Shown here piece by piece: positions 1 to 9,347 of a stretch of 64,000 bases of DNA. The notes below the pieces were generated by a model. The model saw nothing but the letters and a program-made list of their open reading frames with translations. It did no database searches and had not been told where the DNA came from. Source of the stretch: Lachnospiraceae bacterium (lineage in GTDB: Bacteria; Bacillota; Clostridia; Lachnospirales; Lachnospiraceae). The stretch lies in assembly GCA_022799355.1 (NCBI GenBank), contig JAAWOG010000002.1, forward strand, positions 41,816-105,815, in the 5' to 3' direction. The translations under genes and the position numbers were made by a program. Every line of letters starts with the position of its first letter. Position 1 is the first letter of the stretch.

Positions 1-1
1 A

Positions 2-397
2 GATCTGGTGATCGCTATGGGTGCATGTACGGATTCCGCCTATGCCGGACAGCTTAACGTGCCGGGAAATTTTGCTCCGATTGCCGATTATGATCTGCTG
101 GAAAAGGCAGTGCTTGCGGCAAGAGAGAAAAATGTCAGTGTGAAGGTAGGAAATGTCCTTTCAGCCGATGCGTTCTACAACTTTGATACCGGGCGTACAA
201 AGAGATGGGCGGATGCGGGCGTCCTCGCGGTGGAGATGGAGTCAGCGGCGCTTTATATAAACGCGGTGCAGGCAAAGAAAAAAGCGCTCAGCCTTCTGAG
301 TATTTCCGATCATGTGTTTACGGGAGAGGAACTGACGGCAGAAGAGCGGCAGCTTGAATTTAAGAACATGATAGAGGTAGCGCTCGAGATAGCCTGA
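2..397 (+). CDS. deoD: Purine nucleoside phosphorylase, DeoD type (5' truncated by window edge)
   Basis: Open from base 2 (DLVIAMGACTDS...); C-terminal motifs EMESAALY and SISDHVFTGEE typical of DeoD-family PNP. Confidence 0.9.
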   Translation, partial: DLVIAMGACTDSAYAGQLNVPGNFAPIADYDLLEKAVLAAREKNVSVKVGNVLSADAFYNFDTGRTKRWADAGVLAVEMESAALYINAVQAKKKALSLLSISDHVFTGEELTAEERQLEFKNMIEVALEIA

Positions 398-459
398 TCC
401 GGCGTCTTTATTCAGATATATAAAAAATAAATAATATATTATCAGAAAGAAAAACTGTT

Positions 460-1080
460 ATGTTATCATTAGGTATGCGGAGAGACTTTATCATATTTGT
501 AACGGGAATATTGATGCTGGCATTGTGTCTTATATTCTGTAAACCCGGGAAAAGAACAAAATACCGTTTTATCCGTCTCTCCGCAGGAAACCTGCTGATC
601 CATCTGATGGACGGGCTGATAACTTTTGTGAATACGCCGGATTTAAAAAGAGAATGGAATCCGCTTGTCAGAATATGGGGATTTGGCTGGGAAGCACTTT
701 TTGCGGCAAATCTGATCGGTTTTGTTTTTATTGTGCTTGCCACCTGGTATTTCGGGAAGTATGAACATATAAGCATTCCCTCGAAGAATATGTTTGATTA
801 TTATATGAAACTGTTTTACGGGGAAAACTATAAACCCATCTGGGTACTGTATAAGCACTCCAAAAACTGGAAATCCCAGTTTGCGCTGATCGGGTATGCC
901 TGTTACTGGGGGGTTACGATCGGAGCGCTGTTTCCTGTGATCGGATGGATATGGGATATGCTGGATGTGGATATACCCTGGTGGCACAGCGCGTACTTAA
1001 GTATGGGAGTGGGTGTTGTCATCGCACTTTATCAGTGCTGTGTCTGGACAAGAGAAGGGTATCTGAAGGGGAGAGAATGA
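460..1080 (+). CDS. Predicted multi-pass membrane protein, unknown function
   Basis: 206-aa ORF with several hydrophobic segments; no family recognised. Confidence 0.6.
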   Translation: MLSLGMRRDFIIFVTGILMLALCLIFCKPGKRTKYRFIRLSAGNLLIHLMDGLITFVNTPDLKREWNPLVRIWGFGWEALFAANLIGFVFIVLATWYFGKYEHISIPSKNMFDYYMKLFYGENYKPIWVLYKHSKNWKSQFALIGYACYWGVTIGALFPVIGWIWDMLDVDIPWWHSAYLSMGVGVVIALYQCCVWTREGYLKGRE

Positions 1081-1144
1081 AAAACAGGAGCATTTTATGT
1101 TCCTCCCGGCGTCCGATAATGTGAAGAAAATGGCATTGTTTCTC

Positions 1145-2383
1145 TTACCATAAGTTCTTTAGCGGCTCCGGCAGATACAAAAACAGTTCAAACACATGGC
1201 CGGCGGAAGTTACTTCAAGGCTGCCCTGATATTGTTTTACAATTTCCTCCATACTGCGAAGTCCATAGCCATGGTTTGCGGAATCGGATTTTGTGGTGGA
1301 GGGAAGGGGGCTTCCCGTGTTTAATAACAGCGAGGCGGGATTTTTTACGGACAGCGCTAGAATTCCTTTCTGATGGCAGGCAGTTATTTCGATAAAACGC
1401 TTTTCCTTTGGAAAAGTACAACAGCTCTCTATGGCATTGTCCAAAGCATTGGCAAACAGAACGCAGATATCAGCGCTCTGAAAGGGGAGCTGCTCAGGGA
1501 TATCCAGTTTCAGGCGCAGCGAAATATTCTCCTCCCGCATCAGAGGCTCTTTTACGGACAAGACGGCATTCACCGTCTGATCACCGCAGTAATCCATTTT
1601 CTGTGTCAGTCCGGGACTTTCCAGGAGATGGGTAATATAATTTTCTTTCTCTTCCGGGGGAAGATACAGGATCGTGTGCAGATGGTTGGAGAGATCATGC
1701 TTCAGGCGCCGGATCTCAAAATGCTGTTGTTTCATGGAGTCATAGTAATTCCGGTTCATCTCCGCATGGAGGCTCTGCCTTTCCAGCTTTTGCTGTCTTG
1801 ATAAAACGGCGATTGCCCAAAGAAGCCCGATAAAGGAAAGCAGGGAGAGAAAAAGCAGGGTACTGTACAGGCATAAAAGCCAGCGGGGCTCCCGGGATTC
1901 GATGGGAGGAATCAGGACGATACTGAAAACGATGCCGCTCGGGGCAAGTGTCAGAAACAGCATCAGACGCCAAAGAGAATTTCCCAGTTCCGTCTCTCTC
2001 TCAGGTCCCTTAAAGCGTACAAGCAGATAAAGCAATACGGAAAAAAGGGAGCGCAGCAGAACCATACTGCTGATGGTACCATAAGTTTTCAGGATATTGT
2101 CAAGGAATGCGTTCCATGCAAATACGGTGCTGGCAAGCATCAGGGAGACAGCGAATTTTTTTGCCCGGCTGTCGGTGCAGGCGTATTGGATTCCTGCAAG
2201 GTAAACAAGAAAAGTCGGGGGAAGATTGTCCCAGTCCCCGATAAAAATGATCATGGAGACCATCAGAAAACTGATAAAAATCAGGACTAAATGGGCGAAA
2301 AAAGACCTTTTTACCGAAAAAAGCCTTCTGATCATAAGGTAATGAAAAATGACGGCAGGTATCTCAAAAAATAGAACAAGCAT
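1145..2383 (-). CDS. GHKL-domain (AgrC-like) sensor histidine kinase
   Basis: N-terminal TM helices, then HEIRRLKHDLSNHLHTIL, NALDNAIESC and GYGLRSMEEIVKQYQG motifs; start trimmed to the ATG at 2383 preceded by an RBS. Confidence 0.85.
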   Translation of the reverse strand: MLVLFFEIPAVIFHYLMIRRLFSVKRSFFAHLVLIFISFLMVSMIIFIGDWDNLPPTFLVYLAGIQYACTDSRAKKFAVSLMLASTVFAWNAFLDNILKTYGTISSMVLLRSLFSVLLYLLVRFKGPERETELGNSLWRLMLFLTLAPSGIVFSIVLIPPIESREPRWLLCLYSTLLFLSLLSFIGLLWAIAVLSRQQKLERQSLHAEMNRNYYDSMKQQHFEIRRLKHDLSNHLHTILYLPPEEKENYITHLLESPGLTQKMDYCGDQTVNAVLSVKEPLMREENISLRLKLDIPEQLPFQSADICVLFANALDNAIESCCTFPKEKRFIEITACHQKGILALSVKNPASLLLNTGSPLPSTTKSDSANHGYGLRSMEEIVKQYQGSLEVTSAGHVFELFLYLPEPLKNLW

Positions 2384-2399
2384 GCGGACTCTCCTAAAT

Positions 2400-3152
2400 T
2401 CAGTCTTTCCGGCATGTTTCATGAAGGCCGGCAGAATAAGCGGATAAAAGCGCTTTTGCCAGTTTTTCCGAAACTTCTTTTTTGCAGCTCCTGCTGACAG
2501 GGAGCTTTTCACAGGCGGGATTGTCTATCACCACATAATCTTTTCCCAGAAAAGTCACCTTATCACTGTTTACAAGATATCGTTGATGGATGCGGATAAA
2601 GTTTTTCTGCAGCTGCTGTTCTATCTCATGTAATCTGCCGTAAAAAGTATAGTTCTTTACGGCGGTGACAAGGTTGATATACCTGCGGTCGCTGTAAAAG
2701 TACAGAATATCGCTGCAGGGAAGGCGGTAGATGCCGTCCGTGTTTTTCAGTACAAAATACTGTTTGTCCTGCGCCGAAAGTGCCTTTTTCGCGCGCAGCA
2801 GGACCTCTTTCAGTCTTTCGGAGGATGCCGGTTTTACCAGATAATCCAGTGCATCCACCTGATAGCCGTCAAACACATAATCCGTATATCCGGTGACAAA
2901 GACAAGCAGAAGGCTGCTGCCGGAAAGCCGTATCTTTTTAGCCGCATCCATTCCGTTTTCTTTTCCCATCTCCACATCCAGAAACAGAAGGTCCACTTCG
3001 CCGGGATGGGCAGTGATCCAGTTTGTGCAGGTTTGCCCGTTTGAAAATTCATAGACAATCTCATCTTCCGTTTCATCCATAATCTTTTCAAGCTGTATTC
3101 GGAGCGCGTCCCTTGCGCTCTCTTCATCGTCACAGATTGCGATACGAAGCAT
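2400..3152 (-). CDS. LytTR-family response regulator
   Basis: Receiver domain (MLRIAICDDEE, DLLFLDVEMG) plus LytTR DNA-binding domain (DILYFYSDRRYINLVT, FIRIHQRYLVN); start trimmed to 3152. Confidence 0.9.
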   Translation of the reverse strand: MLRIAICDDEESARDALRIQLEKIMDETEDEIVYEFSNGQTCTNWITAHPGEVDLLFLDVEMGKENGMDAAKKIRLSGSSLLLVFVTGYTDYVFDGYQVDALDYLVKPASSERLKEVLLRAKKALSAQDKQYFVLKNTDGIYRLPCSDILYFYSDRRYINLVTAVKNYTFYGRLHEIEQQLQKNFIRIHQRYLVNSDKVTFLGKDYVVIDNPACEKLPVSRSCKKEVSEKLAKALLSAYSAGLHETCRKD

Positions 3153-3296
3153 TTCTGGTATGGTTCCTTTCCGGTTTTGTTTTATCCGGCGGTCGGAATG
3201 CAAAGCAAAATATGCCTCCTGCGTACGCCGGATCCGTATTTATTATGCAATATTTTCAGGATATTTAGCAAGTATCTGTCCATATTTCCATTTCCA

Positions 3297-3326
3297 AACT
3301 TTACACGGTACGTACCGAACTTTACA
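3297..3326. promoter_or_regulatory. Candidate LytTR operator: AACTTTACA-CGGTACGTACCG-AACTTTACA
   Basis: Two identical 9-bp direct repeats with 21-bp period; the 12-bp spacer is a perfect palindrome; lies between the divergent LytTR regulator and the ABC operon. Confidence 0.6.
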
Positions 3327-3455
3327 TTTTTCGCAAAAGCATTCCGAATATGACACGAAACGAGCAAAACTTGACAGAGCAAAATCCGGCTGCAGGAGAA
3401 TTTGATAAACTGACATCAGAATATTTTATAACAAAATTCGGAGAGGAGATTTATT

Positions 3456-4208
3456 ATGCTGGAAGTTAAAAATCTGTACAAATCATATGAAACATCCAAA
3501 ACCCGTTATCCTGTTTTAAAGGGCGTCAGTTTCCATGTGGAACAGGGGGAGTTTGTAGCCGTCATGGGATCATCAGGTTCAGGCAAGAGTACGCTGCTGA
3601 ACTGTATTTCCTGTTATATTCCCTATGAGAAAGGAAATATCCTGCTGGGAGAACAGGACCTGGGGGTACTGGATAAAGAGGGACTGGCAAAAGTCAGAAA
3701 TGAAAAACTCGGTTTTGTATTCCAGGATTTTATGCTGCTTGACGGGCTCTCTGTCAAAGAGAATATTCTGATCCCCAGAATTATCCGGGAAAAAGCGGAT
3801 AAACAGGCGGAGGATTATGCGGATCAATTGATGGTACTGTTCGGGATTACCCATATAAAGGATAAATATCCCGCCGATATCTCCGGCGGGGAAAGGCAGA
3901 GAACCGCCGTGGCAAGAAGCCTGATCAATAATCCGCTGCTTATTTTAGCAGATGAGCCGACCGGAAACCTGGACAGCAAATCGAGCCGGGCGGTAATAGA
4001 AGCTTTTGAAAAAGCAAAAACGGAAATGAACTCTACTATTTTGATGGTGACGCATGACAGTTTTTCCGCGTCTTTTTGCGACAGAGTTATTTTATTAAAG
4101 GATGGCATGATTTATAAGCAGCTTGACAGGATCGGAAGCCAAAACAGCTTTCAGGGCTATCTGCTGGATACGATCAAGGAGATGGGTGAAGCGGATCAGG
4201 CGGGATAA
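3456..4208 (+). CDS. ABC transporter ATP-binding protein (BceA/MacB-like)
   Basis: Walker A GSSGSGKST, signature ISGGERQR, Walker B LILADEPTGNLD. Confidence 0.92.
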   Translation: MLEVKNLYKSYETSKTRYPVLKGVSFHVEQGEFVAVMGSSGSGKSTLLNCISCYIPYEKGNILLGEQDLGVLDKEGLAKVRNEKLGFVFQDFMLLDGLSVKENILIPRIIREKADKQAEDYADQLMVLFGITHIKDKYPADISGGERQRTAVARSLINNPLLILADEPTGNLDSKSSRAVIEAFEKAKTEMNSTILMVTHDSFSASFCDRVILLKDGMIYKQLDRIGSQNSFQGYLLDTIKEMGEADQAG

Positions 4209-4253
4209 GGAAAAGTCTTTTATGTAAGATGGAGAGAAAGTGAGGCGGACAAA

Positions 4254-6359
4254 ATGACAATGAAAGAATTAGAAAAGAGATTGAGAAAGCAGGATTACCA
4301 ACAGGCGAAACTGTATCTGTTCTGCAATTTTATTTCCCTGATGCTGATCACGGCTTACAGTATAATGATGCTGGCGCCTACGGTACTGGAGGTATTGCCG
4401 GAGGGCGGGGATTCCAGAAAACAGATGGTGGCGATCTTTGTTCTGGCAGCAGTGGGGTGCGTGGTGTTTACAATATATGCTACCGCGCTGTTTTTCCGCA
4501 AAAAATCCGGGCAGGTGGGAATATTAATGGCGCTGGGCGCATCGAAAAGACAGCTTGCACCGATGCTCTACCGGGAAATCCTTATCCTGGGGTTTTTATC
4601 TTCCGTCTGCGGCGTGGCGGCGGGGTTTCCGTTTGTGGCGCTGATCTGGAACGGTTTTCGCCTGCTGATCGTGGACAGTGAAGAGATGGTTCTGAATATC
4701 AGGATGGAATGCCTGAAGATTCCGCTTATCTTTCTGGTGCTGGTAATTCTTCTCGCCTGCCTGACGGCAAAACGCTACCTGAAAAGAACGGATATTCTTG
4801 ATACGATCCGGGAAGAACATAAAAATGAGCCGATCAAAGAACTGGGAAAGTGGTGCGGGCCGGCAGGTATTGTGATCTTGTTTGCAGGCGCTATTGCCGG
4901 TTATTATGCGCAGGGAGTTTATATGAGCCTTACGCAATCGTACGGTGGAGCATGGCTGAATCTGTTTTATGTACCGGTGTTTATCGGTTTATATATGATC
5001 CTGCTCCATACGGTGGTGCATGGCTGGTTTTTCCGCAAAAAGGCTTTCGATAAAAATCTGGTATCCCGCAGTATGATGAAGTTTCAGGGAAAACAGACCG
5101 TGAATAATCTGCTTGTGTCAACGCTGCTGCTTGCGGGGGCGTGTTTTGCGGCCTTTTATGTGCCGATGATGGCATCCGGAAATTTTATGAATGTCAGGAA
5201 TCGTCCTTTTGATTATCTGTATCATTACAGGGCGGACCAGAAAGTGCCGGGCAGGGAGGAGGCGGAGAAGATGGCATCGGAATACGGAGTATCTTTAAAG
5301 GACTGGCATGAGGCGCCCTATCTTTCTCTGGGCATGGACGGTATGAAGTACAAAGAAGACGGAAACAGATTTTACTATGAGTATGAAGAGCTTAAGTCAG
5401 AGGGAAAGTTTTTTTCGGAAAAAGGTTTTCAGGAACTGACCGGGATAACCGTAGCGGTGGAAGCGGGCACTTATCTTGCCGTCAGCGATGACGGGAACAG
5501 TATCTATTCACGTCAGCTTACTACGGACAGTACGCTTTTGACGAATATGGTCACAAGAAAGACATTGGGGGTTCGTTTTGCGGGCTATGTATGTTATGAA
5601 TTTCTGGTGGATGCGACAGGATATTATGTGCTGAATGATGCGGATTATGAAATGATAGCGGAAGGGAATACGGGGGAATGGAGCGGAAAAATGGCGGTGT
5701 TTAATGCGGCGGGAGAGGATAATTACCGGTTTGCCGATCGATTTTTTAACACGCTGGTATCTTCTTTTGACGAGAGCTGCGAGATGCCCAGCTACTATGA
5801 CAGAGTACAGAAAATATCGGAAAATGAGAAGGGAGATGTATACTGGGGAGATACACAGGATATGGGACAGATCAGTTTTGACCGGCCGGACAGTACGGAA
5901 TTCCGGCAATTCTGGAGGTATATGCCCAAATTCCGCATCATGGATAAAAATGATTTCATACGTACCTACGCCGTATTTTTGATGGTATTTATTTTTATTT
6001 TCCTGATCTGTCTTACGGCGGCCTGTGTGATCTGTTATACCAGATGCCAGACGATTGCCATTTATAACCGCTATGTGTTTGATGATTTGAGAAAGCTCGG
6101 GGCAACGCCTGCCTTTTTAAAACAGGAAGTAAAAAGACAGTGCCGCACGGTAATCCGCACGCCGTCAATCATCGGGATTCTGACAATGACGCTGTTGTAT
6201 ACGATGATTATGTATGCCAATGACGGAAAGATCATCATAAGTGAATTACTCGCGTTTGGGATATGCGGCGTGTTGATTCTGCTGATCATCCTGTTATTGT
6301 ACGTGGTTTACCGCAGGACGGTATGTACACTGGTGAAAGAACTTGAGATAGAAGGATAA
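4254..6359 (+). CDS. FtsX-like ABC transporter permease (BceB-like)
   Basis: 701 aa, N- and C-terminal TM clusters with large extracytoplasmic region; directly follows the ATPase gene. Confidence 0.85.
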   Translation: MTMKELEKRLRKQDYQQAKLYLFCNFISLMLITAYSIMMLAPTVLEVLPEGGDSRKQMVAIFVLAAVGCVVFTIYATALFFRKKSGQVGILMALGASKRQLAPMLYREILILGFLSSVCGVAAGFPFVALIWNGFRLLIVDSEEMVLNIRMECLKIPLIFLVLVILLACLTAKRYLKRTDILDTIREEHKNEPIKELGKWCGPAGIVILFAGAIAGYYAQGVYMSLTQSYGGAWLNLFYVPVFIGLYMILLHTVVHGWFFRKKAFDKNLVSRSMMKFQGKQTVNNLLVSTLLLAGACFAAFYVPMMASGNFMNVRNRPFDYLYHYRADQKVPGREEAEKMASEYGVSLKDWHEAPYLSLGMDGMKYKEDGNRFYYEYEELKSEGKFFSEKGFQELTGITVAVEAGTYLAVSDDGNSIYSRQLTTDSTLLTNMVTRKTLGVRFAGYVCYEFLVDATGYYVLNDADYEMIAEGNTGEWSGKMAVFNAAGEDNYRFADRFFNTLVSSFDESCEMPSYYDRVQKISENEKGDVYWGDTQDMGQISFDRPDSTEFRQFWRYMPKFRIMDKNDFIRTYAVFLMVFIFIFLICLTAACVICYTRCQTIAIYNRYVFDDLRKLGATPAFLKQEVKRQCRTVIRTPSIIGILTMTLLYTMIMYANDGKIIISELLAFGICGVLILLIILLLYVVYRRTVCTLVKELEIEG

Positions 6360-6367
6360 AATATGGT

Positions 6368-6398
6368 AAGCGGCAGATACGGAAGGTATTTGCCGCTT
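6368..6398. terminator. Bidirectional intrinsic-terminator-like hairpin between convergent genes
   Basis: AAGCGGCAGATAC / GTATTTGCCGCTT stem, 5-nt loop. Confidence 0.6.
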
Positions 6399-6408
6399 TG
6401 GTGTATTG

Positions 6409-6927
6409 TCAATGGTTGTGCTGAAAGGCATGCATTTTTTTCAGTAAATTCAGCAGAGGCTTATATAAAACCAGCGTTATAACAAAATTTCCGCCGCAGT
6501 GCAGAAGGTCAAACAAAATCCCGTTTGTCCAGTAGACAAAAGCTGCCGCCGGTCCGCCGGATATCAGATAGGGAATGGCGCACAGGGCGCCGAAGGATAA
6601 ACCGAATGCGCCGGAGATAACCGCCCAGAGAAGGGCGGAGTCCGTTTTCTGAAAAGCCAGTACGATCAGGGCAAAAATGGACCAGATATACAGATAGCTT
6701 ACCCACCATATGCCGAAGCCAAAGACGATTCCTTCCAGCAGGGCAAAGGCATAAATAATGGGAAAGACCTGTTTTTTATAGGTCAGAGTGTAGAGGATAA
6801 TCAGGGTGGTAACCGGCTCAATATTGGGCAGGAAGGACATGCCGAGCTGCCCGATCAGCAAAATGGCGGTAAGAAGCCCCATTGTCACAATATCAATAAT
6901 TTTTTCCGAAGGATTGTTGTGTTTCAT
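6409..6927 (-). CDS. ECF transporter S component
   Basis: 172 aa, about six hydrophobic segments, start KIIDIVTMGLLTAILLIGQLGMSFLPNIEPVTTLIILYTL typical of ECF S components; downstream of a cobalamin riboswitch. Confidence 0.8.
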   Translation of the reverse strand: MKHNNPSEKIIDIVTMGLLTAILLIGQLGMSFLPNIEPVTTLIILYTLTYKKQVFPIIYAFALLEGIVFGFGIWWVSYLYIWSIFALIVLAFQKTDSALLWAVISGAFGLSFGALCAIPYLISGGPAAAFVYWTNGILFDLLHCGGNFVITLVLYKPLLNLLKKMHAFQHNH

Positions 6928-6937
6928 AGTATGTAGC

Positions 6938-7345
6938 TCAGTATCCGATTGTGAGAGTCAGTTCGTATTTTTCGCCGTCTGCGATAGGTGTCTGGTCCGC
7001 GGAAGTGCCCAGTTTTTCATTGTCTTTTGTGATGCACCACCACTCCTGGTTGGATTCATCGGCAGTTTCGCCGTCCACCGTTGTGATAAACATCCCGTAA
7101 GCCCCCTCTTCGCCGGAAACGAGTCCTTCGTCCGCAAGCACTTCTCCGAGGTATTCCCGGTCCGTACCGTACTCAAAGGTATTCAGGGATGCATCTTTGT
7201 GGATAACTTCTACGGTGATAGTTTTTGATCCTTTTAAAACGTCCTGCCTTGTAAACCGGTAGATACCAAAGAACAGGGCGATCACAGCCAGCAGCGCGAT
7301 CAGGGAAATAATAATCTTTTTTGTGTTTTTTTGTTCTGTTTTCAT
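6938..7345 (-). CDS. DUF4430 domain protein, membrane anchored
   Basis: N-terminal TM anchor followed by DUF4430-like pattern (NQEWWCITKDNEKLGTSADQTPIADGEKYELTLTIGY); start trimmed to ATG 7345. Confidence 0.8.
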   Translation of the reverse strand: MKTEQKNTKKIIISLIALLAVIALFFGIYRFTRQDVLKGSKTITVEVIHKDASLNTFEYGTDREYLGEVLADEGLVSGEEGAYGMFITTVDGETADESNQEWWCITKDNEKLGTSADQTPIADGEKYELTLTIGY

Positions 7346-7365
7346 GAAATCCTCCTTCATCCAAT

Positions 7366-7395
7366 AAAAAAACTGCCGGGAAATTTCCGGGCAGC
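7366..7395 (-). terminator. Intrinsic terminator (riboswitch expression platform)
   Basis: On minus strand: CTGCCCGGAAATTTCCCGGCAG followed by TTTTTTT, between the riboswitch and the first ORF. Confidence 0.75.
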
Positions 7396-7475
7396 CTGAA
7401 AATGTTTGAGAAGCAATCCTGCGGCAACTCAAATTATCGCTTTACCATACATCATCCCTCGTAATGCATGATCTT

Positions 7476-7632
7476 ACCCGAACAGGCAGGTCTTCTGACT
7501 AAGGCATCTTTGCACAGAGCCGCCTTCCCGGTTTTCCGGTGGCATATCGGCCTGCACTCCACCCATACAGCGGCGTGACCGTGAAGCGTAACTTACTTCC
7601 CTATTCTCCCTTGCGGGCACCTGTTCTTATGA
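7476..7632 (-). ncRNA. Cobalamin riboswitch
   Basis: Minus strand: ACAGGTGCCCGCAAGGGAGAATAGGGAAG...CACGCCGCTGTA...AGTCAGAAGACCTGCCTGTT, with the conserved cobalamin-riboswitch blocks. Confidence 0.9.
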
Positions 7633-7690
7633 AACCGTATCATATGATAAATTATTTTATAATAAAATTCAAGTTATTTTGAAGATCCTT

Positions 7691-9274
7691 TTACAGATTA
7701 TCAAATACCTTTGTCTCTTTTTCAAGTTCTATCACAACCTGCTGGTTGACACCCATGCGCTGTGTGATATCTTCCATCTCACCGACAAGGATTCTGGTAT
7801 TGTCAGCCACACCGATAATACCGCCCGCACCTTCATCGATTGCATTTGTAATGGTTTCGATGGAATCCGCAATGCCGGACATGGAGCCTTTTAAGCTTTC
7901 CGTCTGTTCCTGAAATGCATCCATGGCACGGCGGATATAGGCAGCGTCCTCTTTATAATGGCTGCCGGACTGAATAAATGCCTGAAATTCGGTAAGGACG
8001 GCTTGGTTCATATAATCGATCAGATGCTGCGCATTTTCCGCAAGGTTGTATACGGCGGATGTGACGCCGCTGTTGATCGCCTGTATCCGGCTGGCGGTTT
8101 CCTTGCTGGAAGCGGCAAGGGCGCTCACCTCCTCGGCTACAATCGAAAACCCTCTTCCTGCGGGACCGGCATTGGCGGCTTCTATCGAAGCGTTCAGGGA
8201 GATCAGCCGTGTCTGGTTGGCGATGGAAAGTATTTCGCCCGTAAGGGTTTCAATCTGATCCACGCTCCTGCTTTTTTCGATCGCATCATTCAGAGTGCGC
8301 AGAATTTCTTCTGCTTTGGAACGGGTGGTATCCGCACTGTTTTGAGCGGACTGCTGCATGGCGTCCGCGCGGGCGTTCATCTGAATGGTATAATCAGTGA
8401 TCGAACCGCATTCTTCCGCGATATTCTGAACATCCTGCGTCACACATTTTGCGTTGTCATTGATGGTTGATACATTACCTGCCACTTCCTGAATGGTTGC
8501 GGAGAGCTGCTGGGCAAGGGCAGAGAGGCCTTCCGCGTTTCCCCGGGATGCCCGGGTACTGCTTAAAACTTCTTCGGTCATGTTGTTGATGCGCCCGGAA
8601 CTGTCCTGGATCGTATTCAGGATATTTTTGATCGGTATTACAACGTTATTGGTAATCAGTTTCAGGTCCGTAAAAACCAGTGAGATACAGGCGATAACCG
8701 CGGCAGCAGCCACTACCAGGGATATGATATACACAACGGTAAGGCGTGTTCTCGCCCTGGCGGTCTGTTCGCTGATGGAAGTGTTCAGGGCGTCCATATC
8801 ACGTTCCATTGCCTCGGCATAGGACGCCACATCTCCGTTGGCAAGCGCATAGGCATCCTGAGTCTTATGGCTTGCGCTGGCACAGACCAGGCGGACCAGG
8901 GCATGTTTGAATGAGGCATAGTCGGATAAGAGTGCTTCATACTGCGCCTGATCATTTGATATAATATGGTATTCATATTCCGCAAGCATATGGTCCAGAA
9001 GGGCTTCTTCTTCTTTGATCTGCTGAACAAGCACGATCATCGTATCATAATCTGTGGCAACGATATGGCTTAGTGCCATTTTATGGATATTCATGGAAGA
9101 CTGGCTGATCTCCGCCAGCCGGCTCTTGCCGTCCATATAGTTGTCAGCGATATTGGCGGCGCTCGAATTTACGTTGTGAATATTGATAATGGAAAGGATA
9201 TTGGACAACAGTGCCACAATCCCCAAAAGAGCGATCGGTAAGATCAAACGCTGTTTTAAACTGATATCTTTCAT
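7691..9274 (-). CDS. Methyl-accepting chemotaxis protein
   Basis: Two TM helices flanking a helical sensor region; signalling hairpin LISLNASIEAANAGPAGRGFSIVAEEVSALA. Confidence 0.93.
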   Translation of the reverse strand: MKDISLKQRLILPIALLGIVALLSNILSIINIHNVNSSAANIADNYMDGKSRLAEISQSSMNIHKMALSHIVATDYDTMIVLVQQIKEEEALLDHMLAEYEYHIISNDQAQYEALLSDYASFKHALVRLVCASASHKTQDAYALANGDVASYAEAMERDMDALNTSISEQTARARTRLTVVYIISLVVAAAAVIACISLVFTDLKLITNNVVIPIKNILNTIQDSSGRINNMTEEVLSSTRASRGNAEGLSALAQQLSATIQEVAGNVSTINDNAKCVTQDVQNIAEECGSITDYTIQMNARADAMQQSAQNSADTTRSKAEEILRTLNDAIEKSRSVDQIETLTGEILSIANQTRLISLNASIEAANAGPAGRGFSIVAEEVSALAASSKETASRIQAINSGVTSAVYNLAENAQHLIDYMNQAVLTEFQAFIQSGSHYKEDAAYIRRAMDAFQEQTESLKGSMSGIADSIETITNAIDEGAGGIIGVADNTRILVGEMEDITQRMGVNQQVVIELEKETKVFDNL

Positions 9275-9347
9275 GATCGGATACTCCTTTAAAATCTGAT
9301 ATTAATACCCGGTTTGCCGGCGAATCGAAGAATAAATATTCCGTATA

